From contig JAUPFP010000006.1 in NCBI GenBank assembly GCA_036925085.1, forward strand, positions 6,029,984-6,093,983: a stretch of 64,000 bases of DNA, read 5' to 3'. The position numbers and the translations under genes were made by a program. This stretch comes from Brachycybe producta. Taxonomy: Eukaryota > Arthropoda > Diplopoda > Playtdesmida > Andrognathidae. Below the pieces are notes generated by a model, which saw only the letters and a list, made by a program, of their open reading frames with translations, made no database searches and was not told where the DNA came from. This document shows positions 11,260 through 47,747 of the stretch, piece after piece; position 1 is the stretch's first letter; the number at the start of each line of letters is the position of its first letter.

Positions 11260-11459
11260 CAGTACCAGCGTCGGTTATCGGAAACGTCGATTATCGTAAC
11301 CGATTTTTTTACTTATTCTTATGGAAATTCTACTTACGGAAGTAAAAAAGTTTCTTTGCAATCGGTTTTTTCTTACTTTTCTCTACTTTTTTTTATTGTG
11401 AGTTCCATTATCGGAACTAGTCATGACCGACATTAGTTCCGATAATCGACGTTCTACTG
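11260..11459. mobile_element. Tigger/pogo-like MITE, copy 1
   Basis: Left end CAGTACCAGCGTCGGTTATCGG, right end CCGATAATCGACGTTCTACTG, followed by A. CAGTAGA...CGATTATCGGAAC ends are typical of pogo/Tigger-type Tc1/mariner elements. No transposase. A second copy is at 50211. Confidence 0.75.
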
Positions 11460-12157
11460 AATACAAAAGCCATTAAAAAAGGCTTATCTGAAATAAAATT
11501 CATTATTAAAATTAGAGAGCAAAAATATCTCTCTAAACATCCTAATTATAATTTTATGATTCGTTTAATAACCTAGTAATTTAAACCCATTATCGTTATT
11601 TACTAATAAAAAAAGACCACGATTCTAACGTTTTATCAAATAAATAAAGTTGATAATGGGGATAATAAAAAAAATCATTAAAGAGGGATAAAAAAATTAA
11701 TAAAATAACCTGTTATATAATTTTTTTTTTAGATATAATAATTCGTGACTATAAAAAATACTGAGTATCCCTGGTAAATTGTTGATAATAACAAGAAATT
11801 GGTTGTACCGTCATCATATTTAAAAAAAAATGTAATAAAATCTACCGATATGCTTGTAAATATATAGAAAAAAAAGATTATTCTTATTGTTCGACTTGTA
11901 AACTTGGAATGTTCACATTATTTTTTTTTTCCAGAATGATTTAAGTAGAAACAAATTCATTTTCAAAGCAAATCACGATTCATCGAAACCAAAATTAAGT
12001 TTGTTTCGTCGTGAATTGAAATTGAAAATTATCACAAATAATTTAAAATAATAATAAAAAATCATATAACCGTTGAGTGGAATGACATGTCATTTCAAAT
12101 AATCGGAACATCCTTTTGAAAAGAAAATATAAAAGAAATAATTCAGATATACCTCTC

Positions 12158-35320
<23,163 letters not shown>

Positions 35321-35667
35321 TTCTTTAACACTTTTTTTTAAAATAAAAAAAATTCAGTACAAATAAAAAAGGTTTTAAGATATCACAGATAATTAGACGA
35401 TTAATTTTAGTTAATTATACGCTTCTAGAGAGTTTAAGAATGTCGATTACAGCAGCCGCGAAATGTGATTCATTTGAAGGCAAACTAAGCACAGAGCTTT
35501 TGAGAGGAGAGAGCATCTGTGGGATTGAGTCAATGAAGAAAAAGAGCGAAGTGAGCGAAGGCGCGGCCTTCTTACAATATTCAATCTCATGTAGGCTAGC
35601 CTATAATGCAAGATGGGTGATTCACTTCCCTGTCGATTCAACGAATAAGCGCGCCAAAGTTGCGTAA

Positions 35668-35709
35668 CATCACGTGGACGTCATCGTTGATGACGTCAAA
35701 TACGTAATG
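35668..35709. promoter_or_regulatory. Candidate integrin promoter element: E-box and CRE
   Basis: About 350 bp upstream of the integrin ATG lie CACGTGGACGTCATCG and TGATGACGTCAAATACGTAA: one E-box, one full CRE (35691-35698) and one GACGTCAT half match. The location fits a promoter, but function is inferred only from the motifs. Confidence 0.35.
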
Positions 35710-35764
35710 GACATTCTCTACAATACAAGGTGATCCAAAATAGACAGGCCCAAAGATCTTAAGG

Positions 35765-36135
35765 TGATTTTAAAGCGTAAATTGCTTTTAGAATTTTTGA
35801 TTATTCTTTAAGGCAGAGCAAAATTATGAAAAACTAGAAAGAGGTCTTAGAAACTAGAAGGGTAGCTCAATCACTCAAAGGTATTTTCATATTAATATCT
35901 TTCAAAATAAACACTTTATAAACAAAAAAAACCAAGCGGTGTCTGGTTAAAGTCGTGGGTCATTTTCAAACTCATATTTAAAAAAAGCTTATTTTGAAAG
36001 ATAACAATGTGAAAATAGCCCTGAAGTATATTTGAGATACCCTTCTAGTTTCTAAAACACTTTCTAGTTTTTTTTTAATTTTGTTCCTGAAAGACAGAAT
36101 AATTCAGAGTTTGAGAGCCGTTTTCACTTTAAAAA
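35765..36135. mobile_element. Fold-back family copy
   Basis: TTAGAAACTAGAAGGGTAGC on the left and GATACCCTTCTAGTTTCTAA on the right, with AGTCGTGGGTCATTTTCAAAC in the middle. Confidence 0.8.
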
Positions 36136-37667
36136 CAAAGCCACAAAAGAATTGATCTGTATCACCATGTACTAATTAAGCCAAACTATTATGCAAATAA
36201 AAATTCAAAAATGTGCAAATGTTTTTAGAAATTATGAATTTTATATGCAATTAAAAATAAACCCACCAAAAATTGCAAAATATGCAAGAAAATTGTTCAT
36301 TTGATGCATATACAATAGAAACCCACAAAAATGCAAAATATGCAAGAAAATTGTTCATTTTACACAAATAAAAATGTCCAATTTATATGCAAAAGCACAT
36401 TTGAAGCAATTACAGAATAATTAAAAATCAAAACAATTTTATTTTAAAAATCCCTTTATAGAGAATTTTTTTCTGACAAAAATAGGTGATATTATGCAAC
36501 TTTATGCAAATTTTCAAAGATTATTGCATGTTATGCAAATCTTTGGCCTCCCTGATTAGAGGTATACAAATAGCACAATTTTTTAAACTAATATTTTTTA
36601 ATATAATTTGATAATAACATTTCAAAACAATAAATATATGCTGATTTACTAGTATAAGTAAACCCAATAATAAGTAAACCAAATAATCGGGTATAGTTTC
36701 ATATCAACCCTACATTAAGGTATCTTCCTACAAACAAGCCATTATGATAGTTAATAATGTAAGCTAGATGAATCGCTTATTCGTAGCGGGATACCTTAAC
36801 ATATTGTCAATTCTAAACTACAACCTAATTCCAGGCTCATTTACGACAAAGAAATTCAATTTTTTTTAATTTCCACCTTTGAGGAAAAAATCAGCAACTG
36901 AAGAAATCTTTTAGATCCGTTGTTATCGAGGGCGCCTCATTAAAGAAAAAGTCATAAAATTGTGACAGTCATACCTTATGACTGTCATATTATTCTTTAC
37001 AACGGCCAATGGCAGTCATATGACAATATTTTTCATAATTAATATTTTGCAATTTGCTTTTGTGACTGTTACAAAGTTATGAGCTAGTTTCGACGATTTA
37101 CTATCATATGACAGTCTTATTATATTACTGTAATGCGGCCTCAAGTCTTTATAGGACCACTTTTTTGCATTTTATACAGCTACACCAGGACCACTTTCGA
37201 CCTGCTGAAAATTGACTCTCAGTGTTCGGTTTCGCCCACACGCCGACCATTTTTGCAGTCCACCTCGACCACTAAAAATTATTCATCTGGAAACGTCCTT
37301 AAAAGTTACTAAATAAAATGCTGTGAAACAGTACTCTCAGGGGGGGGGGAGGGAATTAAAGAAAAGACAATCATTTGATAGTAAAACGTCATATCCAGCT
37401 CATAACTTTATAACAAATCATATAATTGATGTGTATACATTTAGTATCTTTATGCCTACCAGGAACTGCTGTACATAATATTGTGACAGTCATAAAAAAG
37501 ATAGATCATAAGCAGTGACATATCATAAGATGTGATTGTCACAATTGTAGAGTTTTTTTCTTCTGTAATGAAAGTCCCTGTGTGGTTCTATGCATGATAA
37601 AAGATTCAAATTTGTGAAGAAAATCTAGTCCCTTAATTAGAAATACGAATAAATATCAGAAGAACGT

Positions 37668-40600
37668 TTACGTTGTTACCGAATCCATCCCTTGTGATAA
37701 CAAAACATAATGATCCGCATCTTGGGTCCCTTTGGCTTGTAACAAAGTACATAAATCGTCGTCACTCAATACCAAGGAATCTGTTATAACAATGTTTTCA
37801 CAAGACGTAGAATTCGTTTTATTGATCACATTTTCACCGACCACATTCGCAGGTTCTTGAGGTTCGCTTACAGTTTCACAAACTGAGGCTAAAATGTCTT
37901 CACCTAACACAGAGACACTCGGTAAACTTTTATTATTAATACTCCTGAATAGAGATCTTTCCGAAGGTAGCGGATAACCCGATTTCCTTAGAAAATCGTA
38001 TCCATTCCGTCCAACGCTATTCAGTACATGAAGTCCTTTTCTAAGTGCCTCGTTGGACCATCTCGAAACACGTAACACTGATCCCGTAAAATTACACATG
38101 GAATCGATCTGATCTTCGCATAAGAACCTCGAAAGGTTCATTCGAAGATGACGATATTTTCGCTTTATCTTTTCAAACTTAAGGAGAGAAAATCGTTTAG
38201 ATATTATGATTCGGTTGTTTTATAATTATCAAACTCTGGTTATTCTGCAATTCAAGATCAACTCTAAGAAGACATTGAAAGAATGTTAGAAACTCGAAGG
38301 GTGTTTTAATTACTTAAAGAGTATTTTCATGTTGAAATCTTTCAAAATAAACTCTTTGAAAGATATCAACATGAAAATACTCTGAAGTAATTGAGCTACC
38401 CTTCTAGTTTCTAAAACAATTTCAAGTTTCTCTTCATTTTACTTCTGAAAAACAGAATAATCAGAGTTTAATTGGCGACTGCAATTTAAAATCACCATAA
38501 GGTGGTTAAATATACAGTATGTTCATGTCATTTACGTCGCCCCTTCTTATAGGAGGTCTTCCTCCTCCCCCCCCACCCCCCACCCCTTCGCGGTTTTGAG
38601 AGAAATTCATGTTTTCCAAGCGAATATTTTTCAGGAGAGACATTACAAAAAAAATTCAAATTGTTTTAGAAACTAGAATAGTTGGTGTTAATGTTAAACG
38701 TTTTTTCATGACCATATCTTTCAAAATGAACTTTTTATGACAGTTTGAAAAAGGCGAAAATAGCTTTTCATGAAATGTCAATGAGAAAAACTCCAAAACG
38801 GGTCATTTTCAAACTGAACTCTAAAATGTATATTTTTTAAAATATTGCCATAAAAAAACGTTTAGCAATAATCTTTTACCATTCTAGTTTTGAAAACAAT
38901 TTGAATTTTTTCATAATGTTGATTCAAAAAAAACGTCTGCTTGACGCTTTTGTGTCCAAATTTTACAAAAAACAATTATAGGACAAAGCATTAGCCACTT
39001 TTTTGACGCCACCCGAACGGGGGAAGGGGAGACACCCATTTTAATATCCGGCAATTAAACGTACTTCGTATAATCTCCTTTCCAGCATTAATTTAATTTT
39101 CTGTAAACGTTGAAGTTCGCTTTGATACGATTGAAGATCGTACGACGTAAGAGACGTTTCCGTCGAATTTAAGACTTCCGACTGTTTTCTGCGAATGTAC
39201 GAATGATCTACTGCCGATGTTTTCGATTGCGATTCTGAAACAAACAAAATTAACACAATTAAAATTAACCTAGAGGTAAATCAGAAAACCAAACATACCG
39301 AACAACACGTGACTTGGAGTTGTCGTCTCTTGTTTAACCTTAGAGGTTTCCTCAGCAATTTTATTAAAGGCCTCGTTCAGTTCCTTTTCAAACTGAAACA
39401 ACAAAACAGATATGAAGACTATATAATGGATGTCCTCAAAGTATTTCTTTACCCTTTCTGGCGATTTTATTAACTTGATGTTCTTCCTTTTGCGTGGTTC
39501 GTTTTCATCTGCGAGATCATCTTTCATTGTCGTACCATTTGGCAGATTCGAAACTGAGTTCTCATCCTTCTTCACCGATTTCTCAGTCTTCTTTGACGAT
39601 TTCCCTTTCTTCTTTCCCGATTTCTCATTCTTTTTTACCGATTTCCCATTCTTTACTGATTTATCATTCTTATTTTTCGATTCCTCGTTCTTATTTGCCG
39701 ATTCTTCGTTCTTATTTGCCGATTCTTCGTTCTTATTTGCTGATTCCTCATTTTTGTTCGAGGCTGAAACAAATTTAATGAAGTTTTAAAAAAAAAATGT
39801 TTTGTTTAAAAATAACTACAGAAAATAAAATACTTTTTCTTCGTTTCCTTGCATTCGAAGAATCGTCTTCTTTCTTTTCATCCGTTTTTTTGACCACTTT
39901 AATTTGTTTATGTCCACATTTGTTGTTAATTTGTTTTTCAAAATTGAAAATAGTCGGAATTGCGTTCGGCTTCAACTTCTTACAGTCTATTATTCTCGGT
40001 TCGAACTGATCCGTATCGAAATGGATCTAAACAGAAAAGAAAACAATAAATGACAATCGCAAAGATAAATGCATTTCTTATCGTTGAAATCCGTTTCATC
40101 TACGGTTTCTTCTGAGTTTTGCAATTTATGTGCTTTTTTAACTGTTCGGTTTTCAAACATTTCAATTGCAATTTGTGGTCCAAATAAATCTTCATTTTAG
40201 ATCTAATGAAAACGCCTGAAACCAGCAAACGTCCCTTGAAGTATGAGTATTCTGTTTTTCAGGTCCAAAATTTATACATAAATAACCTGAAAAGTGTTTT
40301 AGAAACTAGAAGGGTACAGACTCAAGTGTTTTAAAGTGTAAACGCCTCTTAAGAGTCCGATTATTCTGTCTTTCAAAAGCCAAATTCTAAGAAACTTGAA
40401 TGTCTAAAAACTAGAAGGGTAGTTCAAACACTTAAGGTTAATTTCATCTTAATGTCTTTCAAAAATAAGCTTTTTAAGTAAATTTGAAAATGTCCCAATT
40501 TTAAGTAAAAGACATTTTGTAATTTTTGTTTATAAAAAGTTTATTTTGAAAGATATCAAAATGAAAATACCCTCACGTGTGAGCTATCATTCTAGTTTCT

Positions 40601-41335
40601 AAAACCCTTTTTTAGTTTCTCTTAATTTTGCTCTTCTGAAATACAGAATAATCAGAGTTCAAAAATCAGCTGTTCATAAATCATCTTAAGTGTAATTTCA
40701 TGTTGATATTTTTCAAAATAAACTTTATATATGTTACTGTCAATCTGCGGAATCAGTCGATCTACAGAGCGCCTAGGCAATCTGCAGAACAACCAACCTG
40801 CTAGTGAATCTGCAAAATTCAACACCTAAAATGCATTGAATTTTGCACATTCAATAGAAGTTTGGTGGTTTTGTAGATTGCCTAGGCAATCTGTAGATTG
40901 ACTGATTCCACAGATTGATAATTACATATACACAAAAATTTAAAAATAATATCGTCTGATTAAAGTTGGGTCATTTTCAATTTGACACAAAAAGTTTAAT
41001 TTTGAAAGATATCAACACGATAATACCCTGAAGTGATTTCGCTGCCCTTCTAGTTTTTTAAAACACATTCCATTTTCTCTTCATTTCGCACCTGAAAAAA
41101 AAAAATTAACCAGAGTTCAAAGGGCAATTCAGCTATCATTCTAGTCTCTAAGACAGTTAGTTGCCCCTCTACTTATTATTACCTCACAAAGTTGCGAGTG
41201 CCTGGTTGGTTCCCACTTGTCTCGGCGACAATTAATGAGCCATCGGTTCCTTCTTTCGGGATTCGTTGGAAAATGAAACATCTTAACGCCATTTTCATGT
41301 CGGTTAGAACAGTTCGGAGCACAACAACAACCCAT
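37668..41335 (-). CDS. THAP-domain DNA-binding protein with coiled coil
   Basis: Exons 41335-41183, 40026-39834, 39763-39453, 39392-39299, 39234-39065 and 38168-37668 join in phase to about 473 aa. The N-terminus is a THAP zinc finger: MGCCCAPNCSNR, FHFPTNPERRNRWL, LCEIHF (the C-x2-H pair spans the exon 1/2 junction) and KPNAIPTIF, matching the AVPTIF box. A charged Lys/Glu region follows with four near-perfect copies of SANKNEE at about 119-140, then a basic patch, a predicted coiled coil (LQRLQKIKLMLERRLYEIKR) and a domain with FLCEDQID, RWSNEALRKGL and GYPLPSERSLFRSI, which is found in P-element-derived THAP proteins next to the THAP domain. No RNase-H-like transposase core is present. It is probably a nuclear DNA-binding factor; whether it regulates genes or is a transposase remnant is open. 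Confidence 0.85.
38215..38510. mobile_element. Fold-back family copy in a THAP intron
   Basis: TTAGAAACTCGAAGGGTGTT and its complement AGCTACCCTTCTAGTTTCTA, joined by TGAAATCTTTCAAAATAAAC and TTTGAAAGATATCAACATGA. Confidence 0.8.
38640..38950. mobile_element. Fold-back family copy, second subtype
   Basis: TTTTAGAAACTAGAATAGTT and TTACCATTCTAGTTTTGAAA are complementary; the middle reads GCTTTTCATGAAATGTCAATG. This is the subtype also seen at 33260. THAP intron. Confidence 0.75.
40250..41155. mobile_element. Two adjacent fold-back copies, one carrying a nested MITE
   Basis: The first copy runs to about 40685 and ends AAAATCAGCTGTTCATAAAT. The second has GATATTTTTCAAAATAAACT before an insertion at 40738-40919 and resumes with AAAGTTGGGTCATTTTCAAT and CTGCCCTTCTAGTTTTTTAA after it. 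Both lie in the first intron of the THAP gene. Confidence 0.75.
40738..40919. mobile_element. MITE with CAATCTGCGGAATCAGTC ends, nested
   Basis: Left end TCAATCTGCGGAATCAGTCG, right end GACTGATTCCACAGATTGAT. An inner pair, AGAGCGCCTAGGCAATCTGC and AGATTGCCTAGGCAATCTGT, is also inverted. It interrupts a fold-back element and is therefore younger than it. Superfamily unknown. Confidence 0.75.
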
Positions 41336-41904
41336 AATTTCAAAATAAAATCAATTCACCGTAAAATAAGAAAATTAATAATATCATTAATACCGCATCC
41401 TTGTTACGATAAAAGATTAAATTTACTAAATATAGGAAATAAATTTCAGTGCTGCCATCTGGTGAATTTCGAGTAAATAACAAATACTGCATCACTGATT
41501 CACTGATTCACTGCCTCCTATAGGAGGCTATGACTGTATTATACGATTTATACCATCATAGTGTTTTAATACATACATCAAAACACTATGATACCATGAA
41601 TCCATGATCGATTCAATTTTTAAAAAAAATTGCTAAACTATGTACAGTTTGTGCCATCTATTGGCCATACTTAGTTTTAGCACGAAAAGCTCTTAGTTGA
41701 GTTACCTCTTATATGCCATAAGCCCATAGTATAATATAGTGTGGGTATAACCTCAATTAGGAACATGACGTCAAAATTACGATGGCCTGACGCCATATTA
41801 GATTTCTTACCTTGAATACTTTTCCATAGAATATTAACCACGCCAAGTACACCCCTTCAATACTATTCCATAAATACATGTATACTTCCCTCACCGTAAG
41901 AAAA

Positions 41905-42083
41905 AGTCTGTGACGTTAGAGGGGTTGACAAAAAATGAAGGCTTGTGCCATTTTGTCGTATAAAAAAGGGGAAATAAAATGCCAGGTTTCTATAAACTTT
42001 GATAACGTTTGCTATCATCTCTTTTCTAAAGATTAAATGACACAATGGGAAACTTTTTGTCGACCCTTCTGACGTCACAAGTT
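41905..42083. mobile_element. MITE with GTGACGTTAGAGGGGTTGAC ends
   Basis: Left GTGACGTTAGAGGGGTTGAC, right GTCGACCCTTCTGACGTCAC; these are complementary with few mismatches. The element at 53034 shares GTGACGTCATAGGGGTTGAC. Confidence 0.65.
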
Positions 42084-42109
42084 TCTTCTTACAGCGAGGC
42101 AATTATATC

Positions 42110-42490
42110 TCAAATTTAAGAAGTTTTATGAACAGATGATTTTTTTTATTATTTCTGGTCATCATGCATTTCAGGAGCGACACTAAGATGAAATTGAAAG
42201 TGTATTAGAAACTAGACTGGTAGCTGAGTCATTTAATAGTATTTTCATGCATCTTTCAAAATAAACTTTTTAAAGACAAAAATTAACAAATATCGTTTGT
42301 TTAAAGTTGAAGCAGTTTTAAACTCACATAAAACGCTTATTTTGAAAGAAAGCAAGACAAAAATACCCTTAAGTGATTGAGCTACCCCTTCTGGTTGCTA
42401 AAACACTTTCAAATTTCTTTTCATTTTGTTCGTGAAAGACAGAATAACCAGAGTTCAAGAGGCCCCCATTTACACTTTAAAACCACCTTA
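42110..42490. mobile_element. Fold-back family copy
   Basis: TATTAGAAACTAGACTGGTAG on the left and GATTGAGCTACCCCTTCTGG on the right; intergenic. Confidence 0.75.
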
Positions 42491-42855
42491 AATATGCTAC
42501 CAATAATTAATTCATTTATATTTTCATTGAACTCATCACAAATTCGACAGGACACAAAATTTACATTACTCAAAATAATAAAAAAGAAATTTAACACATG
42601 ACTCACAAATATAATTATATTAATATAAAATTTTAAATTTGTCGTTAGCGTTTCATATAATAAAGATCATGAGATAAATATGAAACCACATTTTATGAAA
42701 TTGGAGACTAGTTATTTAATATCGCGGCTTTTGCTCTCATTTTTCAAAATAGATTTTTGTCCGTTTATGCCCTTCCTTTCAAGCTTTATAACATTGAACC
42801 CATCGTCTTTGCTCATGGCCATAAGTAAGAATCATAGGAACTATATAAAAAAAAA

Positions 42856-46194
<3,339 letters not shown>

Positions 46195-46525
46195 CCTTAT
46201 GCTACTTTCGGCTAAATTGTCACGTTTTTCGCATCTCTTATTGCTTAAAAGATCTTCAATAGCATTCGTCTAACGTTCACCAAATGATGGAATAGCTTTT
46301 CATCGCGTTAAATACGTTTAAATCGAGTTTTTAAGTAAATTCGGCGTTGAAATCTGTGCTATTTTCACTTAATAAGGACTGCGAGGCAATGATAAGATGT
46401 GATACGAGATTACACGGCCTCAATACGAATCAAAGAGGATGAAATACAACAATCTAATATTAAAAATAGGTCAAAAAACGATGAAAACAGATGACACATC
46501 CTCATAGGATTTCCCATAAATGTAG

Positions 46526-46881
46526 TGACGTCATCGATGTTCCTTTCACTGTAACAGAACTCAACGTGCTCCGTTATATTAAACGCAATCGCTCGTAAAC
46601 ATTTTGTATCACCTTATAGTGAAAAAAAACCTAACCGATGACGTAATCCATTTTTCACATAAGCTCCGCAGAGCGGCGCCACGATCACATTTTAAATATG
46701 TAAATTACTGTAATATTCCGCACATTTTTTTAAACTCAGCCGTTAATCAAGTCGTTCAGTAATCGTGTGACGTCACGTCTTTCGGTTTATTCGTACGTGA
46801 CGTCACTGTCTTTAAATAAAAAAAAATCATCAGTAAATCCAGCAGCAAGTAACTTCCAATGGCGTGTAATGCATGACGTCA
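46526..46881. promoter_or_regulatory. Cluster of CRE sites upstream of KIAA0930
   Basis: Four perfect TGACGTCA octamers at 46526, 46768, 46798 and 46874 and one TGACGTAA at 46639, within 356 bp and 330-690 bp upstream of the KIAA0930 ATG. CREB/ATF proteins bind this palindrome. Several other CREs in the window fall inside MITEs; these do not show an obvious inverted-repeat context. Confidence 0.5.
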
Positions 46882-46959
46882 TTGTTTATTCAGCTGTTGA
46901 ATTGACCGATGAGTTTATAAATATACTGAAAAACTTATTTAAAAACTCTTTTAATTATT

Positions 46960-47285
46960 TTGTCTGTTAGGAGCAAAATTAGGAGAAACTTGAAAGTGTT
47001 TTTATAAACTAGAAGGGTAGGCTCAATTACTTAAGTACATTTTCATGTTGATATTTTTCAAACTAAACTTTTTAATGTAGTTTGAAAATAACCCAAACTT
47101 TAAGCAGACGACATTTTTTTAATTGTTGTCTACAAAAAGTTAATTTTAAAATATTTTAACATGAAAATAGTGTTTTAAGCTACCGGTTATAGTTTTTAAA
47201 ACACTTTAAATTTCACCTCAGTGTTGCTCTCAAAGCACACAATAATCAAGAGTACGAAAATCAGCTGATGATAACTCAGGATAAA
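46960..47285. mobile_element. Fold-back family copy
   Basis: TATAAACTAGAAGGGTAGGC on the left, TAAGCTACCGGTTATAGTTTT on the right, ending ACGAAAATCAGCTGATGATAA. Confidence 0.7.
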
Positions 47286-47747
47286 ACAAACATGGGGAAA
47301 AAATTATAAACGATAATTGTTTTACTGCTCTATTGTTCACAATAGCAGTACCAAAAAAAAACATTTATTTAATAAATGAAAAATAACTAAAATTAAATAA
47401 AAAAAAAATAAGCAAAATGACTAAACAAAAATTAAGTAGAAAAAAATGAAACCTGCGATTCCTGATCACTGTTCAGTGATTGCACATAATCACAGCAATG
47501 GCAAACACAATGAAGAGTATTATACTTCATATTAAATATGCGATTATAACGTTTTAAATGAATTATAAGTAAAAACAAAAATTGAATTTCTAATTGGCCG
47601 CTTCAAACATTCAGATACGAAAAAAAAAAAACTTGTCAAAAAATCATGCTAAAAAGCGAACATAAAAAAACAGGACCAGATAACTTAAAGCATACCTTCA
47701 TAATAAACTTATTGATTGCATTTATCATCGTAAAACAAAATCCGCAA

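Larger units (their letters stand above)
9934..12157. other. Intergenic region between converging genes
   Basis: Lies between the 3' ends of the M6PR-like gene and the integrin gene. It is very AT-rich and shows no exon. It contains a fold-back fragment near 10100-10170 (GAACAGCTGATTTTTAAACTCT), the inverted repeats at 10875 and 11260, and A/T runs. Confidence 0.65.
35321..37667. other. Upstream of integrin, downstream of the THAP gene
   Basis: No gene seen. The proximal part should hold the integrin promoter. It also contains a fold-back copy at about 35765-36135, an ATGCAAAT-rich repeat at 36190-36540 with a 60-bp tandem duplication near 36260-36350, and inverted GACAGTCATA words near 36965-37110 and 37487-37550. 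Confidence 0.6.
41336..42855. other. Intergenic, THAP promoter side and KIAA0930 3' side
   Basis: No gene. Holds the MITE at 41905, a fold-back copy at about 42110-42490, an imperfect palindrome CTCCTATAGGAG near 41514, and AT-rich sequence. Confidence 0.6.
46195..47747. other. Upstream region of KIAA0930 and 3' flank of calumenin
   Basis: No coding exon. The first 700 bp hold the CRE cluster. After it come a fold-back copy at about 46960-47285 and AT-rich sequence to the calumenin stop. Confidence 0.6.

Noticed and set aside
41141..41182. Extension of the first THAP exon past LCE
   Set aside because: Reading through gives VIISRG and a stop; splicing at GAG/GTAATA to the 40026 exon restores the C-x2-H pair and AVPTIF-like box.
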